Position numbers and translations under genes: made by a program. DNA of 64,000 bases from Bacteroides caecimuris. Its GTDB lineage: Bacteria; Bacteroidota; Bacteroidia; Bacteroidales; Bacteroidaceae. The DNA is taken from the NCBI RefSeq assembly GCF_001688725.2, contig NZ_CP015401.2:4410001-4474000 (forward strand), given 5' to 3'. Of this stretch, positions 9,452 through 18,649 are shown in pieces (the stretch's first letter is position 1; each line of letters opens with the position of its first letter). The notes below the pieces were generated by a model, which had not been told where the DNA came from, did not search any database, and saw nothing but the letters and a program-made list of their open reading frames with translations.

Positions 9452-9847
9452 TTACATATTTGTATTATCCATTGTAACGGTCATTTCGGGTACTAGTACG
9501 TAGGCTTGTTTTTTAGCGTTCCATTTATAATAATTGGTAGTAACGGTCTTGCCTTCATACGTATAGTTGATGCGTAGGTCTTTTTCCCATTCGTCCTTGC
9601 TGCTGTTCCACTTTAAGGCTTCGCTTTCAATCATACGTTTATTGTCATCGTACTTATAGTTGTACTTCATGTAGTTGGCAAGTATGTTTCCGTCCATTTT
9701 GTAAACGGTTTGTCCTACTGTCATGCCATTCTCTTCGATTGGATTATAAATCAATTGATTGTCGTAGCTACGTGCAGAAGTAGCAAGCGATACAACAAGA
9801 AGAGCAGCAGTTAAAACGAACATTTTTAAAGATTTTTTTGCTTTCAT
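9452..9847 (-). CDS. DUF3836-type small secreted protein
   Basis: 131 aa with a clear signal peptide (lysine-rich start, hydrophobic VLTAALLVVSLATSARS). The mature part has short beta-strand-like repeats rich in Tyr, Asn and Lys (YKYDDNKRMIE, INYTYEGKTVTTNYYKWN). The style matches Bacteroides DUF3836 proteins of unknown function. It is a single-gene unit with its own -7 element, between the two-component pair and polA. Confidence 0.75.
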   Translation of the reverse strand: MKAKKSLKMFVLTAALLVVSLATSARSYDNQLIYNPIEENGMTVGQTVYKMDGNILANYMKYNYKYDDNKRMIESEALKWNSSKDEWEKDLRINYTYEGKTVTTNYYKWNAKKQAYVLVPEMTVTMDNTNM

Positions 9848-9908
9848 GGCTATTTAAATTTTTGAGTTATACTTTCATTTGTCTATCAAACGCATCGGTT
9901 TTTCGTTG

Positions 9909-9916
9909 CAAATCTA
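9909..9916 (-). promoter_or_regulatory. -7 promoter element of the DUF3836 gene
   Basis: The minus strand reads TAGATTTG, matching TAnnTTTG, 62 bp before the start codon. Confidence 0.5.
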
Positions 9917-10014
9917 CATATTAATTTGGTATTTATGCATTCTAGAAGATAAAAGATTATCAAAATGTCAAGATGTGGGGTGGGGAATGGGTTGCTTTTT
10001 GCCAAGATTGGTGA

Positions 10015-10048
10015 CAAAAAAATATCCGGCAGTCAATCTGCCGGATAT
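10015..10048 (-). terminator. Intrinsic terminator about 190 bp downstream of polA
   Basis: The 11-bp perfect arms ATATCCGGCAG and CTGCCGGATAT have a 5-base loop, and on the minus strand a run of eight T follows. It ends either a long polA 3' untranslated region or a separate small RNA. Confidence 0.85.
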
Positions 10049-10237
10049 AGAATGAATCACTTCGTCGAAAAAGGATTCCTTTTTCTAGCTTTCTGGATAA
10101 TGAGTTAAATAATGTTATTACCTATACTTGCTTCTATTTTGTAAGCAGAAACCCTGGATAAGATAGGGGCTCCATGCGCAATTAGTATCTAAAAGATAGC
10201 AATTCCTTATTGAAGTGGCCTTTATTCACTTGATGGT
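10049..10237 (-). ncRNA. Candidate 3'-UTR-derived or independent small RNA after polA
   Basis: 190 bp with no open reading frame lie between the polA stop and a strong minus-strand terminator. The stretch contains a 19-bp near-perfect palindrome (10067-10085, GAAAAAGG arms) and short stem pairs near 10205-10225. No TAnnTTTG element was found on the minus strand, so if it is an RNA it may be processed from the polA transcript. No known RNA family was recognised. Confidence 0.3.
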
Positions 10238-13087
10238 TTAATGTGCTTCAAGCCAGTTTATGCCCCATCCGCAATCTGCTCTCAAGGGGACGTGCATGCG
10301 GTATGCTTTCTCCATTTCTTCGATGACAATTTCTTCTACACGCTCTTTTTCATTGACAGGAACGCTGAAATTTAATTCGTCATGCACTTGCAGGATCATT
10401 TTGGCTTGTATTCCTTCGGTCTGGAACCGTTGATAGATACGTGCCATTGCTACTTTTATAATATCTGCCGCACTTCCCTGGATAGGGGCGTTGATGGCAT
10501 TTCGTTCCGCATATCCGCGTACAACGGCATTGCGGGAGTTGATGTCCGGCAAGAAGCGTTTCCGGTGGAAAATTGTTTCTACATAACCTTTTTCCTGGGC
10601 CACCTGAATACTTTTGTCCATATAGGCTTTCACTCCCGGATAAGTTTCAAAGTAACCGTCGATCAATTCTTTGGCTTCTTTGCGGTCTACATTCATTCGT
10701 TCGGCAAGACCAAATACGGATATGCCATAGATGATACCGAAATTGGCAGTCTTGGCTTTACGGCGCATGTCGGAACTTACATCTTTCAGATCAATTTTAT
10801 ATATTTTGGCAGCGGTGGCAGCATGAATATCGTGATTGCTAAGGAAAGCGTCGATCATATTCTTATCCTCGCTAAGGTGCGCCATAATACGCAATTCGAT
10901 CTGCGAATAGTCGGCAGAGAAGAAGAGGCAGCCTTCATCGGGGATGAATGCTTTACGGATTTCTTTTCCATTCTCGTCGCGGATAGGGATATTCTGTAAG
11001 TTCGGGTTACTTGAACTAAGGCGTCCCGTAGCGGTTACAGTCTGGTTGAAAGAGGTATGCACCCTTCCTGTGCGTGGGTTGATAAGTAGGGGAAGCGCGT
11101 CGATATACGTGCCCAATAGCTTTTTCAGTCCGCGGTGTTCCAGAATCTTTTCTACCACAGGATGTTTATGCCGGAGGCTTTCGAGTACTTCTTCCGAGGT
11201 GACATACTGCCCGGTCTTGGTCTTTTTTGCTTTTTCTATAATCTTCAGCTTGTCAAACAAGACTTCACCGACTTGTTTGGGTGAAGCGATATTGAAGGTC
11301 TCACCAGCCAGTTCGTAAATCTCTTTTTCGATTTGCTCCATCTGGGCGGTGAAATGAGCGGATGATTGTTTCAGTGCTTCCGTATCCAGCAATACTCCGT
11401 TCCGTTCGATATGGACCAATACCGGAACAAGCGGCATTTCTATATCATAGAATAAACGTTCGGCGTCATTCTCTTTCAGTTCTTTCTCCAATGCGTTTTT
11501 CAGTTTCAGAGTGACGTCCGCATCTTCGCAAGCGTACAGATATACATCTTTCGGGTCGAGGTCGCGCATGTTCTTTTGATTCTTTCCTTTGGGACCTATC
11601 AGTTCGTCAATATGGATAGTCTGATAATGCAGATAAATTTCTGCCAGATAATCCATGCCATGACGAAGCTCCGGTTGAAGAACATAGTGGGCGATCATCG
11701 TATCGAAAAGCGGACCTTTTACTACTGCACCATAATTTTGAAGAACGATCATATCGTACTTGATATTCTGTCCGACTTTTAACGAATTCTCATTTTCGAA
11801 GACTGGGCAGAACTCCTTTACGATTTTTAACGCTTCGTCCCGATCTGATGGAACAGGAACATAAAATGCTTCATTTTCGGCAATGGAAAAACTCATTCCG
11901 ACCAATTCGGCGTCCATTGGTTCGGTCCCGGTGGTTTCCGTATCTAACGAGAGAATTCCCGATGTAAGTAACTTTTGAATAATTTCTCTTCTTTTCTTTT
12001 CTGTATCAATGAGTTGATAGTTGCGTGGCTGCGATTCTAACGTCTCTAGATTTGATTTTTTTGCTTCACTCGGATCATTGGGCGTGAAATTCGCAAACAA
12101 ATCGCCTTGTATTCCACCTCCTTCTTCGGGAAAAAGTGGAAGAGGAGAGGGGGCGCTTTTTCCGGTGGCGACTTTGCTTCCGGGAGTGGAGGTTATTCTA
12201 TTTCCGGAAACCTCTTTTTTTAGTATCCGGTCGATGAGCGTCCTAAATTCCAGTTCTTCGAAAATACTGCGGAGTGAATCTTCGTCTGCTTCTTCGCGGA
12301 CAAGAGAATCCATTTCAAGTTGAATGGGCACATCGATTTTAATCGTGGCGAGGAATTTCGAGAAAGTAATCATTTCCCGGTTCGTTTCCACTTTTGTTTT
12401 CAGTGCTCCTTTCAGTTGGTCGGTATGTTCTAATAAGTTCTCGATGCTTCCGAATTCGGAAATCAGTTTTTGGGCTGTCTTTTCTCCCACTCCGGGACAT
12501 CCGGGGATATTATCCGAAGAGTCGCCCATCAGCCCGAGCATGTCAATCACTTGTGCCGGAGACTGAATGTCAAACTTGGCTTTCACTTCCTCAACACCCA
12601 TCACTTCGAAACCTCCTGTGTGCTTGGGACGGTACATAAATACCTTGTCGCTTACCAACTGCCCGTAATCTTTGTCGGGAGTCATCATATAGGTGGTGAT
12701 ACCCTGACGACCGGCTTCGGTGGCAAGTGTGCCTATTACATCGTCGGCTTCGTAGCCTGCAACTTCCAGAATAGGGATGCGGTAAGCACGAATAATATCC
12801 TTTATAATAGGTACGGAAAGGCGGATCGCTTCCGGAGTTTCTTCACGCTGCGCTTTATATTGTTCGAAAGCTTCGTGGCGGAAGGTAGGTCCTGCAGGAT
12901 CGAAAGCTACTCCTATATGAGTGGGATTCTCTTTTTTCAGCACTTCTTCGAGGGTGTTTACAAAACCCAGAATAGCTGAAGTGTTGAATCCTTTGGAATT
13001 GATTCTTGGGTTCTTAATAAAGGCATAATACGCCCGGTATATCAGTGCATAAGCGTCTAAAAGAAATAATTTATTACTTGAATCCAT
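10238..13087 (-). CDS. polA: DNA polymerase I
   Basis: Repair and Okazaki-fragment polymerase, 949 aa. The start MDSSNKLFLLDAYALIYRAYY (ATG at 13085-13087) is the normal FEN-domain start; an earlier in-frame ATG adds 11 unlikely residues. Order: 5'-3' exonuclease; a low-complexity linker of about residues 300-345; a 3'-5' exonuclease that keeps the acidic motifs (LDTETTG, NIKYD, YACEDAD), so proofreading is likely active; and the polymerase with motif A SADYSQIELR, motif B KTANFGIIYG and motif C QVHDEL. It is divergent from the polyprenyl synthase gene. Confidence 0.97.
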   Translation of the reverse strand: MDSSNKLFLLDAYALIYRAYYAFIKNPRINSKGFNTSAILGFVNTLEEVLKKENPTHIGVAFDPAGPTFRHEAFEQYKAQREETPEAIRLSVPIIKDIIRAYRIPILEVAGYEADDVIGTLATEAGRQGITTYMMTPDKDYGQLVSDKVFMYRPKHTGGFEVMGVEEVKAKFDIQSPAQVIDMLGLMGDSSDNIPGCPGVGEKTAQKLISEFGSIENLLEHTDQLKGALKTKVETNREMITFSKFLATIKIDVPIQLEMDSLVREEADEDSLRSIFEELEFRTLIDRILKKEVSGNRITSTPGSKVATGKSAPSPLPLFPEEGGGIQGDLFANFTPNDPSEAKKSNLETLESQPRNYQLIDTEKKRREIIQKLLTSGILSLDTETTGTEPMDAELVGMSFSIAENEAFYVPVPSDRDEALKIVKEFCPVFENENSLKVGQNIKYDMIVLQNYGAVVKGPLFDTMIAHYVLQPELRHGMDYLAEIYLHYQTIHIDELIGPKGKNQKNMRDLDPKDVYLYACEDADVTLKLKNALEKELKENDAERLFYDIEMPLVPVLVHIERNGVLLDTEALKQSSAHFTAQMEQIEKEIYELAGETFNIASPKQVGEVLFDKLKIIEKAKKTKTGQYVTSEEVLESLRHKHPVVEKILEHRGLKKLLGTYIDALPLLINPRTGRVHTSFNQTVTATGRLSSSNPNLQNIPIRDENGKEIRKAFIPDEGCLFFSADYSQIELRIMAHLSEDKNMIDAFLSNHDIHAATAAKIYKIDLKDVSSDMRRKAKTANFGIIYGISVFGLAERMNVDRKEAKELIDGYFETYPGVKAYMDKSIQVAQEKGYVETIFHRKRFLPDINSRNAVVRGYAERNAINAPIQGSAADIIKVAMARIYQRFQTEGIQAKMILQVHDELNFSVPVNEKERVEEIVIEEMEKAYRMHVPLRADCGWGINWLEAH

Positions 13088-13148
13088 AGATTTAATTAAT
13101 TTTTCATGGTAAAAGTACAAAAAAATACGGTATTCAGCGTTTTATTAT

Positions 13149-13156
13149 TACTTTTG
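13149..13156 (+). promoter_or_regulatory. -7 promoter element of the polyprenyl synthase gene
   Basis: TACTTTTG matches TAnnTTTG, 19 bp before the ATG, giving a very short leader. Confidence 0.6.
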
Positions 13157-13175
13157 TGCTCAAATTGTGTAATTA

Positions 13176-14150
13176 ATGGACAGCATCTCACTCATCAGAA
13201 CTCCGATTGAAGCAGAACTGAGAGACTTCAAGGCACTTTTTGATAGTTCTCTTTCCAGTTCAAATGCATTGCTCGATAGCGTTGTATCTCACATACGGCA
13301 GAGGAATGGCAAGATGATGCGTCCTGTTCTTGTTTTGTTGGTAGCACGTCTTTATGGGGCTATATGTCCTTCCACTCTTCATGCGGCTGTTTCATTGGAA
13401 CTCCTTCATACAGCCAGTTTGGTACATGACGATGTCGTGGATGAAAGTACCGAACGCCGTGGACAACTCTCAGTAAATGCTATCTTTAATAATAAAGTAG
13501 CCGTGCTGACGGGCGACTATCTGCTGGCAACCAGTCTGGTGCATGCCGAACTGACGAACAGCCACCGCATTATTCAACTGGTGTCCACTCTTGGGCAGGA
13601 TCTTGCTGACGGTGAGTTGCTTCAGCTTTCGAATGTAAGTAATCATAGCTTTTCTGAGGAGGTTTACTTTGATGTAATCCGTAAGAAGACCGCTGCTCTT
13701 TTTGCCGCCTGTACGAAAGCTGCCGCTTTTTCGGTAGGTGTAGGGGAGGGAGAAGCCGAACTGGCTCGTTTGTTGGGCGAATATATTGGTATCTGCTTCC
13801 AGATAAAAGATGATATTTTCGATTACTTTGATAATAGAGAGATTGGCAAACCGACAGGTAATGATATGCTTGAAGGTAAACTGACATTGCCCGCTTTGTA
13901 TGTATTGAACACGACAAAAAATGATGAGGCGCAAGAATTGGCAATCAAGGTAAAGGAGGGTACAGCTACTCCCGATGAAATTGCCCGTTTGATCTCGTTT
14001 ATCAAAGAAAACGGGGGTATTGAATATGCCGTTCAGACGATGAATGTCTATAAGCAAAAGGCTTTTGATTTACTGGCTTCTTTGCCGGAATCTGATATTT
14101 GTGTAGCTCTTCGGGCTTACTTGGATTACGTGGTAGACCGCGAAAAATAA
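13176..14150 (+). CDS. Polyprenyl diphosphate synthase
   Basis: Trans-prenyltransferase that extends allylic diphosphates with IPP, probably to the long side chain of menaquinone. Both aspartate-rich motifs are present: first VHDDVVDEST and second KDDIFDYFDN, with KMMRPVLVLL and the usual GDYLLA and KKTAALF segments. The 324-aa length fits octaprenyl/heptaprenyl synthases (IspB/HepT type); product chain length cannot be read with certainty. Confidence 0.9.
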   Translation: MDSISLIRTPIEAELRDFKALFDSSLSSSNALLDSVVSHIRQRNGKMMRPVLVLLVARLYGAICPSTLHAAVSLELLHTASLVHDDVVDESTERRGQLSVNAIFNNKVAVLTGDYLLATSLVHAELTNSHRIIQLVSTLGQDLADGELLQLSNVSNHSFSEEVYFDVIRKKTAALFAACTKAAAFSVGVGEGEAELARLLGEYIGICFQIKDDIFDYFDNREIGKPTGNDMLEGKLTLPALYVLNTTKNDEAQELAIKVKEGTATPDEIARLISFIKENGGIEYAVQTMNVYKQKAFDLLASLPESDICVALRAYLDYVVDREK

Positions 14151-14184
14151 CCGCGTCGATTCCCGTGATACGGGAGTCGCGCGG
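14151..14184. terminator. Strong hairpin between convergent genes
   Basis: The arms CCGCG..CGA..TCCCGT and ACGGGA..TCG..CGCGG pair almost fully around a GAT loop. There is no clear T-run. It sits between the convergent prenyl synthase and deoC genes and may serve both. Confidence 0.6.
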
Positions 14185-14220
14185 TAAGGCGTATTTGATT
14201 GCTAATATAGCCTTTAACTT

Positions 14221-15123
14221 TTAGAAGAACTTGATTTCCTCACCTTTGATATCGGAAAGGAGGAGGTTGGCTAAACGGCTGGTTCCCAAGCGGAACAGTT
14301 GGTTGTCAAGCCATTCTTCACCTAATACTTCTTTTACAATAGTGTAGTAAATAATCGCATCGTTAACGGTGTTGATACCACCTGCCGGTTTGAATCCAAT
14401 CTTGTTTCCTGTCTTCTGATAGTATTCTTTGATAGCTTCACACATCACATAAGCGGCTTCCGGCGTGGCGGCAGGCTGCTGCTTTCCGGTAGACGTCTTG
14501 ATGAAGTCTGCGCCCGAATACATGGATAGGATAGAGGCTTTCTTGATGTTGGAAGCACTCTTTAATGCGCCTGTTTCGAGGATTACTTTGAGGTGGCGTT
14601 CCTTGCAAACTTCTTTTAGTTCTTGTATTTCTTCGCACATTCCTTCGTAGTCTCCGCTAAGGAACTTGCCGATGGAAATCACAATATCTATTTCGTCTGC
14701 ACCGTCTGCAATGGCAAGTGCTGTTTCTGCCACTTTCACTTCAATGAATGTTTGTGAAGAGGGAAAACCTCCTGATACACAGGCGATATTGACTCCGTCT
14801 ACTTCCAGCGTGTTTTTAACGATGGCTGCAAAGTTGGGGTACACGCAGATGGCTGCTACGTTTTTCAGATCAGGATATTCGTCGTCAAACTGATTGACTT
14901 TTTCAGTAAAGTGCATCACGCTTTCGTCGCTGTCCGTACTGTTCAGGGTGGTTAGATCAATGCAGTTGAACAGGAATTTCTTAACGTCTTCCGTGTTGTT
15001 CTCCGGCACTTTTTTCTCAATCAATTCAGCTACGTGAGCTTGAATATCTGCATCGCTCAGATTGGTATTATACTTTGCCAATGCGGCTTTGTACTTGTTG
15101 GGCTGTGAGTTATTCTCTTCCAT
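14221..15123 (-). CDS. deoC: Deoxyribose-phosphate aldolase
   Basis: Cleaves 2-deoxyribose 5-phosphate to acetaldehyde and glyceraldehyde 3-phosphate in nucleoside salvage. The TIM-barrel signature FIKTSTGK carries the Schiff-base Lys; GADEIDIVISIG and KPAGGINT are also family segments. The 300-aa length reflects an N-terminal helical extension. The start overlaps the MazG-like gene by 14 bp, so dtd, mazG and deoC look like one operon. Confidence 0.94.
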   Translation of the reverse strand: MEENNSQPNKYKAALAKYNTNLSDADIQAHVAELIEKKVPENNTEDVKKFLFNCIDLTTLNSTDSDESVMHFTEKVNQFDDEYPDLKNVAAICVYPNFAAIVKNTLEVDGVNIACVSGGFPSSQTFIEVKVAETALAIADGADEIDIVISIGKFLSGDYEGMCEEIQELKEVCKERHLKVILETGALKSASNIKKASILSMYSGADFIKTSTGKQQPAATPEAAYVMCEAIKEYYQKTGNKIGFKPAGGINTVNDAIIYYTIVKEVLGEEWLDNQLFRLGTSRLANLLLSDIKGEEIKFF

Positions 15124-15448
15124 GATCTTTCAGTTTTGGATTGTTGATATGTCTTTTATTATCTCGTTTCGTTTTTTTCTCTATGCTTTTCCGGAAGGCA
15201 TCGGTGATGTCTACTCCCGTCTGGTTGGCGATGCAGAGAAGCACCCATAAGACGTCTGCTATCTCTTCATCTATGTTGTCTTTTTCTCCTTCCTTAAAGG
15301 ATTGATCGCCATATTTGCGGGCCATGACACGCGCCAGTTCTCCTACTTCTTCCGTCAGGACTGCCATATTGGTCAACTCGCTGAAGTAGCGGACACCGTA
15401 TGTTTTCACCCATTGGTCCACTTGTTTCTGTGCTTCTTCCAGAGTCAT
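15110..15448 (-). CDS. MazG-like nucleotide pyrophosphohydrolase
   Basis: 112 aa, all-alpha NTP pyrophosphatase. The EExE..ExxD metal-binding pattern is visible: LTEEVGELARVMAR and then NIDEEIADVLWVLLCIAN. It probably removes non-canonical or excess NTPs; the exact substrate is unknown. It lies between dtd and deoC with a 14-bp overlap to deoC and a 25-bp gap from dtd. Confidence 0.87.
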   Translation of the reverse strand: MTLEEAQKQVDQWVKTYGVRYFSELTNMAVLTEEVGELARVMARKYGDQSFKEGEKDNIDEEIADVLWVLLCIANQTGVDITDAFRKSIEKKTKRDNKRHINNPKLKDHGRE

Positions 15449-15473
15449 TTTTTTAGTGATTAGTATGGAATAT

Positions 15474-15926
15474 CTATTCTTTGTTTTTGGTATCCATGCA
15501 TATAGTAACAGGACCGTCGTTTAAAAGTTCAACTTTCATGTCTGCTCCGAAGGTTCCTGTGCCTATTTCTTTTCCCAGTGCATCGCTTAAATCTTTGCAG
15601 AATTGCTCGTAGAGTGGGATAGAGACATCCGGTTTGGCAGCTTTGATGTAGGAAGGGCGATTCCCCTTTCTGGTAGAAGCGTGTAGCGTGAACTGGCTGA
15701 TAACTAAAATTTCGCCTCCATCTTCTAAAATAGACTTGTTCATCACCCCATTTTCATCGTCGAAGATACGTAGATTTACTATCTTTTTGCAGAGCCAGTC
15801 GATGTCTTCCTGTCCGTCTGATTCTTCGATGCCAACTAATATCAGCATCCCTTTTCCGATGGACGATTTGCAGTGTCCTTCAATGGTTACTGACGCATGG
15901 CTTACCCGTTGTATGACTATTCGCAT
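15474..15926 (-). CDS. dtd: D-aminoacyl-tRNA deacylase
   Basis: Hydrolyses D-aminoacyl-tRNAs (and mischarged Gly-tRNAAla), protecting translation. The 150-aa length is standard. Signature segments: MRIVIQRVSHASVTIEG, LVISQFTLHASTRKGNRP with the SQFTL motif, and the C-terminal cis Gly-Pro motif LNDGPVTI. It is first in a likely dtd-mazG-deoC operon with its own -7 element. Confidence 0.95.
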   Translation of the reverse strand: MRIVIQRVSHASVTIEGHCKSSIGKGMLILVGIEESDGQEDIDWLCKKIVNLRIFDDENGVMNKSILEDGGEILVISQFTLHASTRKGNRPSYIKAAKPDVSIPLYEQFCKDLSDALGKEIGTGTFGADMKVELLNDGPVTICMDTKNKE

Positions 15927-15958
15927 TGTTATTTATTCTATTTCGTGGTTAGGAAAGG

Positions 15959-15966
15959 CAAATTTA
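15959..15966 (-). promoter_or_regulatory. -7 promoter element of the dtd operon
   Basis: The minus strand reads TAAATTTG, a match to TAnnTTTG, 33 bp before the dtd start. Confidence 0.55.
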
Positions 15967-16043
15967 CAAAATTCGGAAGAGAAAACGTTGTATTGGCGGG
16001 AAAATATTATAGGGTTTTCCCGAAAGCTTTAATGGTTTATTAT

Positions 16044-16132
16044 TTAGGCGCAGTTTACACAGATTGCACGGAATTCACGATTAAATTAGTAAAAGCCGCG
16101 TTATCCGTGCAATCTGTGTAAACTGCGCCTAA
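16044..16132. repeat. Hairpin element with 29-bp perfect inverted repeats
   Basis: The arms at 16044-16072 and 16104-16132 are exact reverse complements, each containing GGCGCAGTTTACACAGATTG; the loop is 31 bp. The element fills the gap between the uvrC stop and the dtd promoter. It looks like a dispersed palindromic (REP/MITE-like) unit and would also act as a strong terminator-type hairpin for uvrC. Confidence 0.85.
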
Positions 16133-16171
16133 AAATGATAGAAAGATAACTGGCTCCACTCCGCCGGCTTC

Positions 16172-18016
16172 TTATTCATTTTTTGATGATTCATTGCTTA
16201 ATCCCTCTTTTACGGTCTTGGCTTTCGCTTCTCCGATGATAGCGGCAATCTCCTCCAAAGAGGCTTCTTTTATTCGTTTTACGCTCTTAAACTCTTTCAA
16301 AAGTGCAGTTTTTGTCTTTTCTCCGATCCCTTTGATGCTATCCAGTGCGGACGCAACTTGTCGTTTGCTGCGTTTATCACGATGGAAACTGATGGCAAAA
16401 CGGTGCACCTCATCCTGAATCTGCGTCAGCAGACGGAACAACGGACTATGCTGCTTGATGCCGATAGTCTGTGGCGGAAATCCGAAAAGCAGTTCTGATG
16501 TGCGGTGGCGATTGTCTTTCGCCAATCCTGCAATGGGAATATTAAGGTTCAGTTCGTCTTCAATAACCTCTCTGACAACTTCCATTTGCCCTTTCCCACC
16601 ATCAGTGATAATAAGGTCGGGCAGTGGAGAGCTTTCTTCAATAGCGCGTTGATAACGCCTTCTGACAACCTCTTTCATGGAAGCGTAGTCATCAGGCCCT
16701 ACAACCGTCTTTATATTGTATTTCCGGTAATCTTTCTTCGATGGTTTCGCCTTTTTGAATACAACGCATGCCGCTACCGCATCCGCCCCCTGTATGTTTG
16801 AGTTATCGAAACATTCAATCTGCAAAGGCGGTTTTTCTAAGTGTAGTTCCTGTTGTATCTCCTTCATCAGGCGCATACTTCTCTGCTCAGGATTCAGTTT
16901 TTCCGCCTGCTTCAGCCGGTCGGCCTTGTATTGCTTCACGTTTAAGATGGATAGTTCCAGCAACTTCTTCTTATCTCCCCGCTGTGGAACGGTGAATACG
17001 ATATTATTTAACTCCAAATTGAGTTCAAAAGGCACTATGATCTCTCTGGATTGGCTTTTGTAGCGTTCCCGCATTTCAATAATACCAAGCGTCAAAAGCT
17101 CCTCTTTTGATTCGTTCAGCTTCTTTTTATATTCGAACGTGAAAGCCTGATTGATGGCACCGTTTGTGATATGCAGATAATTGACGAAAGCCGAATTAGC
17201 CTCGTCCTCTTCGATAGCGAACACGTCGATATTATGTAATACAGAACTTACCACCTCGGATTTCGAACGGTAATTCTCTATCAGAAGATATTTCTCTTTC
17301 ACTTTCTGCGCCTCTTCAAACTTCATCTCGGCTGCCAACGCCTGCATCTTTTCCAGTAGTATACGACTGATATCTTGCGTATTCCCTTTCAGGATTTCTT
17401 TGATTTCATCGATGTTTTTAAGATAATCTTCGTGTGATTGCAACCCGATACAGGGACCAGCGCAGTTCTTGATGTGATATTCCAGACATACGTTGAACTT
17501 CCCCGCCCGTATATTCTCCGGACTCAGGTTCAGATTGCAAGTGCGTAAAGGATACAGATGCTTTATCAAATCCAGTACCGCATACATAGACGGGGTATGA
17601 CTATACGGTCCATAATAAGAAGAACCGTTTTTGATAATCTTTCTAGTTCGGAAAATCCGGGGGAAATACTCGTTTTGTACACAGATAGAAGGATATGTCT
17701 TGTCGTCCTTCAGCAGGACATTGTAACGTGGCTTATACTTCTTTATTAGATTATTCTCCAGCAGCAATGCGTCTTCTTCCGTATTGACTACGATATAGCG
17801 TATATCGGCAATCTTGCTGACAAGCACTCGCGTCTTTCCCGGTTCGTGCTCCTTGCTGAAATAGGAGTAGACTCTTTTCTTTAGATTTTTCGCCTTTCCA
17901 ACGTATATAATCGTCCCTTCCGTATTCAGGTATTGGTAGATGCCTGGCTTCTCCGGGAGGTTGGCTACGATTCCTTTTAAATATTCATTGGTTCTGCTTT
18001 CCATTTCTGCATTCAT
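16172..18016 (-). CDS. uvrC: Excinuclease ABC subunit C
   Basis: Makes both incisions in nucleotide excision repair with UvrA and UvrB. N-terminal GIY-YIG nuclease (KPGIYQYLNTEGTIIYVGKAK), a four-Cys-like cluster region (CNLNL..CLEYHIKNCAGPC), UVR domain near residues 200-240, RNase H-like C-terminal nuclease (DGGKGQ), and terminal helix-hairpin-helix pairs. The ATG at 18016 (MNAEMESRT) gives 614 aa; an upstream in-frame ATG lies inside the apt terminator and is unlikely. A start 12 bp further in is also possible. Confidence 0.95.
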   Translation of the reverse strand: MNAEMESRTNEYLKGIVANLPEKPGIYQYLNTEGTIIYVGKAKNLKKRVYSYFSKEHEPGKTRVLVSKIADIRYIVVNTEEDALLLENNLIKKYKPRYNVLLKDDKTYPSICVQNEYFPRIFRTRKIIKNGSSYYGPYSHTPSMYAVLDLIKHLYPLRTCNLNLSPENIRAGKFNVCLEYHIKNCAGPCIGLQSHEDYLKNIDEIKEILKGNTQDISRILLEKMQALAAEMKFEEAQKVKEKYLLIENYRSKSEVVSSVLHNIDVFAIEEDEANSAFVNYLHITNGAINQAFTFEYKKKLNESKEELLTLGIIEMRERYKSQSREIIVPFELNLELNNIVFTVPQRGDKKKLLELSILNVKQYKADRLKQAEKLNPEQRSMRLMKEIQQELHLEKPPLQIECFDNSNIQGADAVAACVVFKKAKPSKKDYRKYNIKTVVGPDDYASMKEVVRRRYQRAIEESSPLPDLIITDGGKGQMEVVREVIEDELNLNIPIAGLAKDNRHRTSELLFGFPPQTIGIKQHSPLFRLLTQIQDEVHRFAISFHRDKRSKRQVASALDSIKGIGEKTKTALLKEFKSVKRIKEASLEEIAAIIGEAKAKTVKEGLSNESSKNE

Positions 18017-18044
18017 GATCGTTAGTGCTGAGGGATATCTAAAA

Positions 18045-18072
18045 TAAAAAAGGCGTAGTTCAACTACGCCTT
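18045..18072 (-). terminator. Intrinsic terminator of apt
   Basis: The arms AAGGCGTAGTT and AACTACGCCTT with a 1-base centre are followed on the minus strand by a T-rich run. It lies 20 bp after the apt stop and separates apt from uvrC. Confidence 0.85.
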
Positions 18073-18091
18073 GCAAATATAATCAAATCCT

Positions 18092-18616
18092 TTATAAAGA
18101 CAATACGGATTCTACTTCTACATCATCTCCGAATACAGATTTACCATTCAGGTCTTTCAATTCGATGATGAAGTTTACATATACCTTTTTGGGTTTCAGC
18201 TTCTTTACCAGTTCGCAGGCTGCTTTCATGGTGCCGCCTGTTGCCAGTAAGTCATCGTGTAGGAGGATTACGTCGTTTTCATCCAATGCGTCTTTATGAA
18301 TTTGCACAGTGTCTTTCCCGTATTCCTTGTCATAGCTTTCTTCAAGCGTTTCGGCAGGAAGTTTGCCGGGTTTCCGGATAGGGATGAAACCTGCATTCAG
18401 CCGGGTAGCCAGGATAGGTCCCATGATGAAGCCTCTTGATTCTATACCTACCACTTTGGTGATGCCTTTATCTTTATACATTTCATACATGATGTTCGAT
18501 AATTCCTGTAGGCACCATGGGTCTTTGAATAAAGTGGTAACATCATAGAACAGGATTCCGGGAATAGGAAAATTTGGTATTTCCCGAATGCTTTTAATTA
18601 GCGTTTCTTTGCTCAT
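18092..18616 (-). CDS. apt: Adenine phosphoribosyltransferase
   Basis: Salvages adenine with PRPP to AMP. The 174-aa length is usual. The PRPP-binding motif appears as VILLHDDLLATGGTMKAA; GIESRGFIMGP and the N-terminal IPNFPIPGILFYDVTTL are also typical. The start at MSKETL is preferred over an ATG two codons upstream. The gene follows mnmG by 56 bp, with the parS-like site in the gap. Confidence 0.95.
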   Translation of the reverse strand: MSKETLIKSIREIPNFPIPGILFYDVTTLFKDPWCLQELSNIMYEMYKDKGITKVVGIESRGFIMGPILATRLNAGFIPIRKPGKLPAETLEESYDKEYGKDTVQIHKDALDENDVILLHDDLLATGGTMKAACELVKKLKPKKVYVNFIIELKDLNGKSVFGDDVEVESVLSL

Positions 18617-18649
18617 AATCATTGGTTTATATCGTTTATTTAAATGCTT

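Noticed and set aside
10015..10237. 6S RNA or another named RNA after polA
   Set aside because: I could not fold a long 6S-like rod with a central bubble by eye, and no family motif was recognised.
12100..12190. Linker of polA (SAPSPLPLFPEEGGG) as an inserted repeat
   Set aside because: It is in frame and low-complexity, but no matching repeat copy was found in this window, so it is treated as a normal variable linker.
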